From: Isoetes taiwanensis
Lineage: Eukaryota > Streptophyta > Lycopodiopsida > Isoetales > Isoetaceae
Direction: 5' to 3'
Assembly: GCA_021234155.1 (NCBI GenBank)
Contig: JAJEKV010000006.1
Coordinates: 24,450,723-24,514,722, forward strand
Length of the DNA stretch: 64,000 nt
The notes below the pieces were generated by a model. The model did no database searches, had not been told where the DNA came from, and saw only the letters and a list, made by a program, of their open reading frames with translations. Made by a program: the position numbers and the translations under genes. This document shows, one piece after another, positions 46,191 to 59,865 of this stretch (the stretch's first letter is position 1; each line of letters begins with the position of its first letter).

Positions 46191-48499
46191 TTTTTTTGCT
46201 TGCTAACCCCCGCTTGATCACCAGGTCCCATAATTACCACAAAGGATCCTTTGGGAGGATTTCCACCTATCTTCTTGTTCTAGTATCTAAGCAAAAAAGA
46301 AAGGAGTAGTAATTCAAAACATTTATAATACTTGAAAGCAAAAAGATAATACAAAGCAGCATCAGCCTCTCGCTGAAGTTCGCTTTGAGAGGAACACGGA
46401 ATGCTTTGATAATCGGTTCTTCTTCATCGATAAATCATCGTCAAGAATAAAAAACGCCATTCTCGCATCCACATCCACATGCACAGTGAAAAAACCTTGT
46501 TAATATCAATACCATCTTTTTATTTGTATTAGTAGGTCCATTGTCGCTAGGAGCCAAGTTCCCAATTACCAAGAGGTTTTACACGATAAGTCCCATCAAG
46601 AGCTCTTGCCGGCCAAGTTTGTGCCATTATTTGATGTGAAACACGTAAGAGCAAAGGCCATCGCTATGTTGTTTTCACAAAAAAAAACTCCCATCCTTCA
46701 AATAAGAAGATTCTTTTGCCCACCGATACCGTGGAAGATATATAATTTTTTTTTCGATTCGAACCAACAAATAGTTGATTTCTTTATCCGGTGCTATTGC
46801 AACTCCCCTCCAAATTCTACAAAGATGCTTAAAACGTTAGTGATCACAAGGAGACAAAATAACATAAAGAAATACAACCGCTTACCAACAATTCGCCAAA
46901 TTTGACGCCTTCAATGAAAACACAATCGCCATCAACAAACTTCGCGGCTTTACAAAGGTCGGATTGATTAGGTGGGAGAGCAATTCAGCTTAAGAGAAAG
47001 CAGAGTAAACAAAGGAACAAAGGAATTGAAGCAGAGTACAAATTTAATATCCTATTATAATTATTACATATCTAATCATCCCCCGCCATTTTAATGACCG
47101 ACGATGCCTTCTTACATAAATATTCCATTTAATATTTGCCTATGAATATTATGTATTAAATCAATCTAAGATTATATAGATGGCATGCATGTAATTGAAC
47201 CTAATTCATTTAGAATTTAATAATTATGGTTTACATCCAAGGGCATGGCTTTCTAAGACTCATACAATATATGAATTCAGAGGAAAGGAGAACAAACTAC
47301 TTATTTCTTAGAAAATGAACTACATAAACAAATAAGAATTGATAGACAAAATATCTCTAGCAACAATCTTCTAAACATACCATTGTCGTGATGAGAAACT
47401 ACGATTTAAACAACATATGTGTTTATTTGACCGAAATGACACCAACTATCTCCATAGAAGAAGCCAACTTGGGATATGGATTCAAACGCCTATTCTCTAA
47501 AATGAAGGCAATACACAAAAGAGACCAGAATTTTTAATCTATGCAAGATGAATTCAGAATTTGAAGGTATTAATTATCCCATGTGACGCCGATATGTTTG
47601 TTGCAAGGTGTACTAATGTGGTGAATCATATGTGACATGTCGCATATCCGTGAATCATGTCGCGACATGTGGTGCATGTGGTGAATTATGTGGTGAATGA
47701 TATCACCATTTAAACCCTAAAAATTTGACATTCCTTCAAGACTTTTGCAAATCTCCCAAGCTCGTGATCACCGGTCCCCGTGATTCAGCCTCCTTCCTTC
47801 ATGAAAAGTACCCAATGGATCCTATCTCGCCATGAAGCTGCCATGCTCGATAACCTTTCACGATCCTAATTCATCGCTATGGTGGTTCTTGTGAAACTAT
47901 CACTAACCAACCTAACAAAAGACAGCCCATCTAGATACAAATCGATGTACTACAATCATGCCATCATGGGGTATGTAACCAACTACTAATTAACTATAAA
48001 TCCATTAATTTAGCCATGCTAAATTAATAAGGGTTTAATTAAAGGTTAATTACCCAATTAAATTAATTGCTAATTAATTCATTAGTTAGGAGACACCTAG
48101 CCAAACTCGATTGCCCAAAATGAGGGTGCTAATTTGAAGCAAAGAAAGTAGATCCCTATCCCAATTTTCCCCAAATCGAACCAAGGAACAGGAGCAAATT
48201 GAGCCAACTCTATTCAAGCATGGAGATTCCGTACACCAAAATCCTTTTAAATTTAGAGTAAGATCACATTTATAGATCTAAAATGTTGTGTGCAATCAAG
48301 AAATTTTGTCAAATATATCACCTCCTTATTGTGCACATTGGGCATTATTTCAAATCATCACAACAAAGCTAAAGGCCGTGATAATAATCAAGCTTTCTAA
48401 CTAGTTTCATAGACTTGTTGGTATGGGAAACTCCTAACATTTCTTAGAGAATGGACCGATAAATACATAAGAATTGGACTAACATGTCTATTTGTTTAC

Positions 48500-48980
48500 A
48501 TTCATAGTATCACCGCAGGAGAAGTGCAACAATAGTCGCTTCTATTAAATCATCCGAGATTTGCAAAGCATTTATTATTCACAAGTTAGATGAATCGTTG
48601 CAAAATGTTATGACCCAAACTTAGTAACATTGGTGTCGTCCGTAGGTGAGATTTGACAAATGACATTGTGACATTTGATTTGTTTTGCACAACAACATGT
48701 ATCGAAAAGGCACGGGAATTTTATACTTTTATGCATATTCTTTGTACACCAACCTTTGCGTAAGAAGAAAGCATTCTTGATCATATGCGACGTCTTGAAA
48801 CGAGATATTATTCTCAAGATTCCATAGCTGAGGATGACCAAATAATTCACACAAGCGGTCTTGGCGGAAATAACTTCATTCACAGCTTTATGATCACCCC
48901 TCGACTTTGCCTTGCAACTCTATGCTAACTTGATGCCCAAAAAACATAAGGTAGAAAACATTCATAAAACAAAAAACTAA
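48500..48980 (+). pseudogene. Opposite-strand Helitron helicase fragment, copy 2
   Basis: Counterpart of 31,405-31,890. It carries the same helicase C-terminal sequence on the plus strand, including the ATTCTCAAGATTCCATAGC stretch (YYSQDSIA sense). Small indels distinguish it from copy 1. Confidence 0.65.
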
Positions 48981-49981
48981 GATCCCATATCATGAAATCA
49001 TTCCATACAAAAAGGCAACTATCATAATGTGTTTAAATGTTTAAAATGTTTAAATGATTTGTTAAACAACTAAATATCATTCAAACCCCCCTTTGTGCTG
49101 GCATCCTAATACTTGTGTATGCATATAGAATACCCAATAGACCCATTGCTCACTATGATACAATAACCAGATATCCATTATAAAAACTGAGAATATATGC
49201 CAAATAGTTAATGAAATGTAAAGAATATGTAGAGGTTTGAAGCTGTGAAATCACATAGAGGCACGAGATCGCTATATTTTTCTATCCTATATTACATCAA
49301 ATCCCTGGCCAGAACTTGTATCCATACAATATCTTTATTGCAGCATATACTCAGTGTGAGTTCAATCTAAGGGAATACACCATCATAACTAGCATCTTTT
49401 TAGAGTTTCCCACGCTTCCCACACTTCCCCAATACGCTTGAAATTGTATGCAACATATTTAACAAAATTTTACCACCAAACCACAAGTATGTTGCAATGG
49501 CCACTTAAAATGCAAAATAAAACAAACTCTTCACAAGTAATTCAGATGGAATTTGTATTTAAAGAAATTGCGCCTTCAAGATATACAAAAACAAAGGTAA
49601 GACGGCATGAAACATTGAGAACGCCGCATGTGTAAGAGCTTCAAATCTACTAACCCGCATTCCCTTAGAAGTTCTCGTGATTGTTTCTAAATTCTCCATC
49701 TAATTGAATAGCCTTAGATAATGCTATCTTTGCTCTATCTTCTTCCGAAGTTAGACATTGCTCTAATAACACTTCGCTTATTACCAGCAATTTTTCCCTT
49801 TCACTTTGTTACTACAATCAAATGCAATCATGGTGCATTTATTTATTGCACCATGATCTTTCTCACTATTGTTTCCAGAGAACTTATTCATTCCCCGAAT
49901 GTCAATCACCGCTTGTTCAAATTCGCTTGTTCTTTTCTCGATAAGAATGACATTGTAACTACTTTCTATTTTGTAACTTAT

Positions 49982-50275
49982 TTAAGTGTTCCATGTCGTC
50001 ATCTTTCGACCGCAAAGTCTCAGCAGCTCCGTACACCGTGAGAACTCGAAAATTGTTTTTGAGCTTGAGCATTTCGCCTTCAATATGGTCCATGTACCGA
50101 GGTTCATATTCAACGTAAACTCCAAAGCATCGCTATAATAGACGCCAACTTTGCCTTCAAAGAATATATTCTCCACCTCCAACTTATCGACCCTGCCTAT
50201 GTCATTCAGAATCCTCGCTTCATATGAACCTTCTCTGCCCCTCTCTTCACTATTCAAGCATACCAAGAATCTCAA
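49982..50275 (-). pseudogene. Conserved unassigned frame downstream of RPA, copy 2
   Basis: A 97-codon version of the frame at 32,898-33,098, with an N-terminal extension MRFLVCLNSEERGREGSYEA and then ILNDIGRVDKLEVENIFFEG. Composition is normal for a soluble protein. Function unknown. Confidence 0.35.
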
Positions 50276-50999
50276 GCATTGTGTCGCCTAAAACTAACCT
50301 ATAATTTACCGCCTTTTTCAAACACGCTATCATACACATCACTTCGCTGACAAATACCACCACTAAATTTACCAGCTTGTCATGCCATCAATAGATTTAT
50401 CACTTGTTAAACATCATTTGAGTGACAAATATTAGCAATAAGTTTCACACGTAAGTTTAATCATGGATACAGACTGGAATACTATCATCCAAATCACTTC
50501 ATATAAGTACCTCTCGCTATTACTAATTAACCAAAATTTATCGTGGTACCATGGAAGCAAAAAATTTCATAAAGAAAACACATAGAGTTTGAGAACAAAA
50601 ATCCCAAACACAAAGACAACTTCACAACAAAAAGTCAAAGTTTCTAATAGATGACATAATATCAATTTCAAATTAACTACTTACTTAGATCGACCACAGC
50701 AGAGCTGCAGCTCCTTTATGCAAACGATAACTATACGTTGTCCACTGGAGATTCCAAACTGAACTGATTAAACTCTCCTCCCAATCTCATTTTAGACCTC
50801 TTTATTCCGCCTATGACAACCTCGTGATTCAAATTTTCCCAATCTATAGTCAGACTTCACTGCAACCACAACTCTCTGGACTCTTGAATCCATTGTATTC
50901 GTCCAACCACGCTTAGTCGGAATATTTTGCTAATCCAAAGGTGCTCCATAAAGAGAGAATAATATTCTTGTTGATTATTCTCCTAATCCGATAACCCTC

Positions 51000-51930
51000 G
51001 CTAATTTCTATCACAAAATCATTAGCGTAATCTCACCCCAATCTTATCTTACATTATCCCCGATTTTTGACATCTCATTTGGTACCGCCTCTAAGATTTG
51101 TTGTCCTTCATTATTGAAGATAGTAACTACAATTTCTCCTGTTGCATCTCCCAACGCTGTATGGAATATATACCGATCATAACAATGACATCACACATCC
51201 ATTCAAACCAATTGGTAAATCGTGAGCTCTCACCTCTTTAATGGTTCAAGAGTCACCCCACATTTCTCGCACCAAAATTCTGATTCTCGCTTTACTTACC
51301 TTCTTACCGCATCTTTACACATGCCTCATACCACATTGGTCGGTTTGGATCAATAAACGTTATGCACGCTTAACATTGAAATACTCAATCTTCACAAGAA
51401 GCAAATTTTTAGAATAAGCGAATGCGAAAAGCAAGGAATCAACATACCTCATACTAACAACCTACCCCCCATCCCCAAATGTAAGGTTGTAATATGTCCG
51501 ATACAAATGCACGATCATGCAATGTACCGGGCCGCATCGTTGTACACTTATGTCCCTCTTGCTCATACCTTTTAGTGTGATTGAATTAGCATGCTACAAT
51601 ATTTAAAGGGAACTCACGTAACCCATACCATGTAATGTAAGGCAAGAGTCCGAACAATGTTTGGATTTAATTCCATCATTGTTTTATTTGTTGTTGACAA
51701 AGAGACACCAAGCAGAAGACACTATCTAATCGCCAGCTTTCAATCAAGAATTTAATTCAATCAATAGTATTAGTAGAACCTCGAATTTGCTAGCTCGAAC
51801 ACGAAGTCAAGATACTATTGGGATGTCACACAACATTTGCAAATGCCTTTCTCCCTTCATTCACAAAGAAGATCTCCCCATAGGCTCACATTTACACTTT
51901 TTCCACCGAATATGTTTCCTTTGTTAGAAA
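51000..51930 (-). pseudogene. RPA70-like ssDNA-binding protein remnant, copy 2
   Basis: Clearer than copy 1. It has VNVSLWGDLL at about 51,867-51,898, then MWYEAC near 51,330, FWCEKCGVTLEPLKR at about 51,245-51,280 (second half of the zinc ribbon), and DATGEIVVTIFNNEGQQILE at about 51,088-51,147. The order matches DBD-B then DBD-C of RPA70. Frameshifts separate the pieces. Its placement beside Rep/helicase supports a role in handling the displaced strand in rolling-circle transposition. Confidence 0.75.
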
Positions 51931-53129
51931 ATACCCACACGCCGTGGTTGTATTCATAAAATACCTTTCATCAAGGAGGCTGATGGTACGCTTTTAAAAC
52001 ATCTTGCTTATCATATTTCCTACTTAAATGCTTCACACAAAGACCGAAAGCAAACAATTCCAATGACATCCGCAAAGGTGAGAAATTATACAATGTATTC
52101 TATCTCAATACCATAACAAACAAATCGAAAGTATTTCATGTACCAAAGACCACTTTTCCATCAAGGTACTTGTGCAATTCATCTACTTTTGCAAACTTCG
52201 CCCATTGAGTTTCCCACCTCCGCAGCCCCATCATCGGGTAACTTCAATTATTGACTGCATCAAGCTGCTATTTGATAGTCATGGTTTACGGTTGTATATC
52301 GCTTGTTCGCAGTCGAACAACTCCTTTAGAGATGTAATACACCTACATCTCCACAAAGAACTTCAACGACTACCTCTATTCATGACATAATCCCCAATTT
52401 ATGCATCAACCTATAACCTACCTTCATCAACTCAAGTCTATTGTAGAATTTGTCACCGCCTCACAAACATTGTTGCTTGAATTTCCGCTCCTCAGATATA
52501 TTAAGACGACTTTCTAAATATTCATAAAGCAAGGGAAGTAAGAATCCAATCAACTCAAATTTGCATACATCCTTGTCTCTTAGCTCCACATTAAACAATT
52601 TCCCTTGCCCTGTCTTCACCGTTTCTCAAACTCTCGTGAAAGGTCCTTTCCACATTACTTTTACTTTAATTGTCCAATTTGCTTGGTAAGGAGTTAATTG
52701 AACCAATGGACAAATTGTTCTCCCACTTCCCATGTTTTCAAAGATCATTTGTACCGCAACATTTTCTCAAAATAAAAATCTTTACATATACAAAAGTTAG
52801 GAAGAGATGACATCAAGGGTTACCTCATCATCATGCACACACGAAGAGCTCAAGGATACCTCCACGAGAATTACCTAGCCTAGCCGCCAAACACAACCAA
52901 CACACTTTTCGTAACACAATTAAAGTTATCAAAACTCCATCACAAATAATGGCGAAAAAAATTACCAACTATTCAAGCAATTTCTAAAACAACATTTCTA
53001 GTCGCTATGCATGCCAATGCCTCGCTCAGAGGATCGCATCTTCTAGTTCAGATTCTTGTCAATGCCGCGGTACAATTGCTCATGAGCAAACACATTCGCT
53101 CGCGAAATCCGTGACTATTTTATCTAATG

Positions 53130-56100
53130 TTAGGCCAAGACAACCGTGGAATGTCGCTGAGTATGCCACTTGAGCGGGCAAATGACGCCTATGTATCAGA
53201 AAAGGGCAACACCGGCCGGTGAAAGAAATCACCCGACAAATCGCATGTATATTTTCTCGAGCTCAGGTCCTCATGTCCAAGAAGCCTGACAAATACAAAT
53301 CTGTTGTGCATTTCGTGTATAACAACTCTAGCATTCTTCACAAGCCCTTTACTCAAGATCCAACAATCTCATAATTTGACACACAAATACCCTCTACTTT
53401 AAGACAAAGCATGTGTTTGGGCAAAGTCGGGTGATCATAACTATGAAGAAACTCATTTTCAGCAACAACGCTTTGTGTGAATTACCCGGTCACTTTCACT
53501 TATGGAATCCCGAGAATAATATCTCTTTTCCGCACTGCATACGATCAAGAATAGACCTATTAAACTCATCCACATGCACATTTAATGGAGATAAAAATGC
53601 TCTTCTTTCACACAAAGTTGGTCTACAAACAATATCTCACGGTATAAGAATTCCCATGCCTCTTCCATAGATGTTGTTGTGGAAAACAAATCAAATGTCA
53701 CAACATCCGATTGCCAATTCTCACCTATGGACGACACTAGTGTTATTAACTCGGGTCCGCAAAGATTTCTAACCGATACATCTAACTTGTGAATAATAAA
53801 TGCTTCCAAATCTCGATGATTTAATAGAAGCAGCCATCGCTTGCACTTCTCCCCGCACTGGTACTATAGGCGCTTATTCCGCCTAAAGTCGCCTCGCAAG
53901 TACCACAAAACATTTTCCTCCAAATGGAACATCATTTCTACACAATTCCTCAGAGAATCACACTTGCCGATTCAATCGCAGCTCTTTTGCCATCGTGAAT
54001 TCATCCCAAATGATTAAATGGCATTTAATCGCCAAGCTCGCTTTCGTGACGCGGGTCTCAATAGTCGAAAGTGCACAAAGAACACTATTCTCGCCATGTG
54101 AATTTGAAACAATGAGTGCGCAGCTTTTCCTCCCCGGTATAAGAGGCCAGCTAATGCGCTTGTTGCACAGTGGCAAAACAATCAACTGACCCTCCGATTA
54201 ACAAACATATAGCATTGAGTAGGAAAGTCTTACCTGCACCAGCCTTTCCCATCAATAAACACAGTCTTTTTATCCCCGCCCATGCACCGCCTTTCCTCAA
54301 CATAATCATATATTTGTCCTTGATTCACGCTCATCTTATCACGATCTTTTTGACTCTTCTATGTAAGATCTATGGTGAGGAAACTTTGACAACTCTTGCA
54401 ACACTAGTCGTGGACCGAATGTGGATTTCAGACAGCCCAAAACCAAAACAACACTAGAGCCATGTTGCACAAGCACATTTTCAATGCACAAAAGAGCTTG
54501 TCGCTCAAAGCAAAGTGCATGTCTCTGAAATATCATAGAAGTCCTTTATCAGCTCATCATGAAAAATTCGACCACAACTCACTTGCCGGAGCACCATCAA
54601 GGATAAGCAATGCAAAAGGAAACGAATCACGACGGCGCTTTGGTAACGCCAACACCGCTTCTTGCATTGTCACAACCGCCTCGATCTATCATGCAATAAA
54701 CCCATAACAGCTTACCACTTCTTGATAGGTATCATAGGTAGTCCCATTATACTTTTTAAGTCTTCCCAACACCTCGGCCGAGTATGCAAAGAAAGAATCG
54801 CCGCAAATAGAATAGCTCCCCTCACGCAGCATCACCAACCTTATTCTACAAATAAGGGTTTGCTTACTTCTCTTCCTAACTATGTTCCTAGGAAGTCGCC
54901 TAGCCTAGCTAGTTCAAGGTGATCACCATCAAGATAATGCTCTATCCTGCAGATACAAAGCTGCATCGCTCATAGTAATCAAGATAGGTTAGCTCCGAAT
55001 TCTATAGCAGAGGCCTCAAGAAACAACGATCAAGCAACGGGGTTACCGCTGGGCCTCCTATATGATCTACTCGCTTTTGTTGACGATGAAGTGGAAGACA
55101 CTTGACACCGTGATACTTTTCTCGCGACATGAAACTTTAGTATTCGCCATCCCCGCCTCGCTTGACGATAGATACCTTGCACTTTGGTAATCACGATCTC
55201 ATCATCAAATTGTCGCTCACGATCAATTCAATACTCCACCTTGTCAAAACCTTTATAAATATAGTCAGATAGATACATGAAGATATGAACAAATAAAACA
55301 TCAATATTGATATGACAATCAAACCGCTTTTAACAAGAAAGGTGAGTATGACACAACATATCTATCTTCAACTTTCCTTCTTCGACATCGCACATAACCC
55401 TTCGAGTCCAAATGTGTTCTTGTAGTCAAGTCTCGAGGATAATGCCAACAAAGATGCCCCATCCTTAGAGCATCGCTCGTGAGTGATTGTGCACCATATA
55501 TTTTCGCATTCATTTGAGCAAGCACCTCATCATTTTCTCGAATCTCAAATGATATTAGCAAGTCAATAACCTCAAATGGAATCTCATGTTCTCGCTTTAA
55601 GTACAATATGGCCATGAGGCAGCCCACGCTTCGAATTCTATAACATGGATCATATACGCAAGCGACCAACATAAGAACGCAAGAAATTCTTCAAAGATTG
55701 GAAACGAAAGCATGGAATGATCTCGACAACAATAATTGGCACATCTCGGCAGCTAGCTTGCCCAACGCTAACACCGCCTTTGATCTCCGCCAATCCGGAT
55801 TCGTAGTCATTGTAATAAACAGGCTAGAGGCCCCTTCACTCTTGCAAGAGCTAACGATCCGCACTGACCGAAAGCACCACCGCCAGAACCAATAAAAGAC
55901 GAAGGGAGCGACCGCCGACATACCGCCCACCCCGGTTCTCAATAAAATCATCATCCTCCTCAACATTTGAATCATCAACCATAGACCTCGACCTCTCATA
56001 TCCATTAGTTGCCAAGAAATTCAGCCTTTCTTCTTCGAATCCTAGAATACATATCCACAAGGTATTCACAAGTCGACGCCCTAACCAAGAAACCGCACCT

Positions 56101-56699
56101 CATGAAGCAAACGCGGACCTATACCAATCCACCTCGACATCCGCTGGTCATTATCGTGGAACCATCCCGGCCGCCCCAGCTAGAAATATAAGCGGTATTG
56201 CAAGGGTTCATATTGCCGATCCAAAGATATTCATAAAAACGGTCGTTGATCTTGGTGAAGCCAAAACCGCTATTCTTGGATTAATTGTGATCGAAGTTAT
56301 TTGCATGCACTATGGCAAAGAACTTCATCACTGCGAATCGCCCATTCAATGTCAAGAACACGGACTCCAACCGCATTTGCTTCACTCGCTTTATCATATG
56401 ACAAGAAGGATTAACAAAGATCTAGAGTCGCCGCTATTCGGCCACCCATGCAACGGCAATAACTTCCTTTCCGCAACCCGCCTTCTCTCACTATTGTCAT
56501 GAATATACCAATGCAATGACCGGCCGTGTTTTGACGTAGGATGTATTTTATGGTATGTCCTACCCATCAAAACAACCGAGGATGGCATCCCTAATCGCAC
56601 AAACTTCCAACGGCAACACCAAGCCCAAAGTGAAGGCAAAACAGATGGTTTAATGCACGACTCTTCGCGACTAAATCCTCGCTTCTCATAAATATCCAC
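53130..56699 (-). pseudogene. Helitron Rep/helicase, copy 2 (best preserved motifs)
   Basis: On the minus strand: SLFITMTTNPDWRRSKAV (~55,795), KRGLPHGHIVL with HUH histidines at 55,608-55,616, TTRTHLDSKGY then EDRYVVSYSPFLLK (~55,335-55,420), YLSDYIYKGFDK with the two tyrosines at 55,273-55,275 and 55,261-55,263, Walker A AGAGKT at 54,226-54,243, Walker B LIIWDE at 53,997-54,014, and the helicase C-terminal segment down to 53,130. This is the HUH endonuclease plus Pif1-type helicase that drives rolling-circle transposition. Motifs lie in different frames, so this copy is also broken, but its catalytic residues persist where copy 1 has lost them. Confidence 0.88.
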
Positions 56700-57496
56700 A
56701 ACTAACTAGGCAATTCGTAGCTTTGGTAAGATACCCATTCCCGCTGATTGCAATGTAAGGTTTGACTCTCACCAGCAATAACGCAATGCGACAATGCACA
56801 CAAAAATCTGCTCCACATGAATTCACTAGCAGATGGAATAGGACGAGCTTGCATCTTTAGTATACGCCAAGCTGTTAATGTATAACCGCCATGCTCGCCA
56901 CAAATACCACTTCGAGCACTCTCCACATCTCTTGGCATCTCGCCCACTCACACCCTCCTCCTCAAGATGCTCTCCCACCCAATCCCCCACCCGATAACCA
57001 CCCAACCCCTTTCTCCGCCAGCCAACTCATCTCTCCTCTCCCCGAGACAATCATAAGACGCCATCTCCGCCTAGACTCATTTCACCAATCTTCTAAGCTC
57101 ATCACAGAGTATGTCCGACTTGATCAATCTCTACTCTAGGCCTTGGCATTGCAACCTCGCACTCCAGTCCTTTGGAACACGATACACACAAAAAAATATT
57201 CAACCTACTACCGCTACCCAAATCCTAGAATACTTAATACACCAGCAGACTCACCAACACAACCTTACTTATCACAATCCAAAAATACCATAACCTTTAC
57301 TGCATAACGATGATGATGACACCACCCAGCCCACCCTCCCACGCACGCACGCCCCCCAAATCCACTCAATGAAACCCTCCAAGCCCTCCCCCATTATACA
57401 AAGTAACATCAACAAAGAAACAAACTACTCAACATATAAATAGTCCCCTCAGAATTTAAGGCCACAAATTTAAGTAAATTTCAAGAAGTGCATAAT

Positions 57497-57893
57497 TTTA
57501 TCTACTTCAAGAACCATTGCACATAATGAACCATTAGTTTTTATACCAAAATCTACATGATCTCATCAAGTAGCTACAAAACTATGACCAGCATTGAGAT
57601 TTGCTCCTTTACAATGATAGAAGGACCATGTTTTTGCAAAGCAAGGTCTCCAAACGTAATCGAGTCCATATTCATCACTCATACACTTTCAGATCTTAAT
57701 CCCATCTCACATCTTTTATCTACTTCAAGAACCATTGCACATACACGAACCATTAGTTTTATAATGAAAAATCTACATGATCCTTTACAATGATAGAAGG
57801 CCCATGTTTTTGCAAAGCAAGGTCTCCAAACAGTAGTGGAGTCTATATTCATCACTCATACACTTTCGATCTTAATCCCATCTCACATCTTTT
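57497..57893. repeat. 218-bp tandem duplication in Helitron copy 2
   Basis: The unit starting ATCTACTTCAAGAACCATTG occurs at 57,497-57,714 and again from 57,715; copy 1 has it once. The duplication therefore happened after the two 17-kb copies separated. Confidence 0.75.
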
Positions 57894-58530
57894 GCCCAAT
57901 TACAAATCCGCTAGTCAACTACACCGCTTCTTAGTCCGCTGTTTTCATCTTTCAACTTAAAAAAATCAAGCGTAAATATCTATTCTCGCCACTCTTAAAC
58001 TCAACCGCGGTGTCCAAGATGGATTTGTAGCTTTGAAATGGACACATTGCCCATCGTGAAGACTGAAAGGTATTGTAAGCCAAATTTGCATACCATCTGC
58101 ACCTATACTCATTTCACCTCAATCTTCTAAGCTCATCAACAAAGTATATCTAACTTGCAGATAGCAAGTTCGACTTCAGGGTTCAAGAGAAAGATGCCGT
58201 GGCCACTTCCTTCACAATGTTTGACCAAGATATGTCAAGGAGAGTGTCTCGTGACATCGCCAGTGCACTGAAAATGCAAGAGAGCCGATCGCTTTTCTCA
58301 GATTCTTTGTGTGCCGCAGCCTTTGTGTATTTTGATCATGAAAAGAATCTCAACCAGCCAACAATCCAAAATGTACACTTTTATTTTCCGCTTTTGCGAA
58401 GTCGAGAAATTCTCGACTCGCAAGTCAAAAAAGAAGGCCTGTACTTTCTTGATTGTTGGCAAGTCGAGGCATTCTCGACTCGCCAATGAGAAAGCCAGTC
58501 GACTACCGCAGGACTCGGGTTCTCAAGACA

Positions 58531-59865
58531 ATTTTTTTTTTCCCTTTCTTATGAAAAATGTGATAGAACAGCACTAACATATTTTTTTGGCATCATAATA
58601 TATGCCACCCATATATCCAACCCATCCGCCACACTAATTCTTCACAGAAACACTATGCACTCAATTAGAACATAGCATGTGCTTGAAGATCATTACTCCT
58701 TCAGAATCCGTGATAAACTCTCATATAATCCTTCAATCTAGTAAGTAGATCATCTCAATACTCCTTAATTGAATTTTGTTGATTATCACCGCATGTCCAC
58801 AATTTCAATGCAATCTTACTTAACAACTTTCTTTCTTTAGCATTCACAAATTTAACTAACTTCCAAGCTTCCCCGCAATGTCATCTACCCCACTAATCTA
58901 TATTTCTATGCCGCTTATCACAAAAGAGCCCAACAAAACCCCCGCAACACTAAAACACACACCCATTTAAGAAGCCACAACCTACTACCTACTACAAATA
59001 TCCAACCTACTACCTCGCTACCCAAATCCTAGAATGTTTAACACACCAAAGAAACTCACCAGACAACCTTCCACCGCACGCCACGCCCAATACCACTCAC
59101 TAAAACCTTATTCTCGAATCCAGACTCGCACATACAAAGCAACACCAACATCAAACAAACCGCCAATATATAAATAATCCCCTTAAATTTAAGCCCCTCA
59201 CAATTTTATAACTAAGTTTCAAACTTTCACTACTTCCAAATATACAAAGATATTAAACAGAGAACTTGAAGATCATTACCCTTTGTAATCTGATAAACTC
59301 TCATATAATCCTTCAACTGTAACTAGATCAATTCTATAATTAAGTTTCAAACTTTCACTACTTCCAAATATACGAGAATATTAAACAGACAACTTGACAA
59401 CCATATGAAAGAAACTGAATCAATATGGGAAGTTTCACGACACTCAATCAGACTGTAAGGAAGTACTTACAAACACACCAGATTCACTTCATGACAATTC
59501 CCCTCTTTTTTCCCATTTCTTATGAAAATGTGATACAACAAAGACCAACATATTTTTTGGCATCATAGTATATGCCACCCATATATCCAACACATCCGCC
59601 ACACTAATTCTTCCCCTGAAACACTATGCACTCAATTAGAAGATAGCATGTGCTTGAAGATCATTACCCTTTGTAATCTGCGTGATAAACTCTCATATAA
59701 TCCTTCTTCAATCTAGTAAGTAGATTATCACCGCATGTCCACAAGTTCAATGCAATCTTACCAACAAATTTCTTACTTTTAGCATTCACAAATTTAACTA
59801 ACTTTCAAGCTTCCTACAATGTCATCTACCCCACTAGTCTATATTTCTATGCCATGCTATCGCTA
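58531..59865. repeat. Subterminal ~0.98-kb spaced direct repeats, copy 2
   Basis: Segments 58,531-58,925 and 59,507-59,865 match each other and the pair in copy 1. A further ~125-bp tandem pair lies between them (59,213-59,337 and 59,338-59,400), with AAGTTTCAAACTTTCACTAC in each. No coding sequence is evident. Confidence 0.65.
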
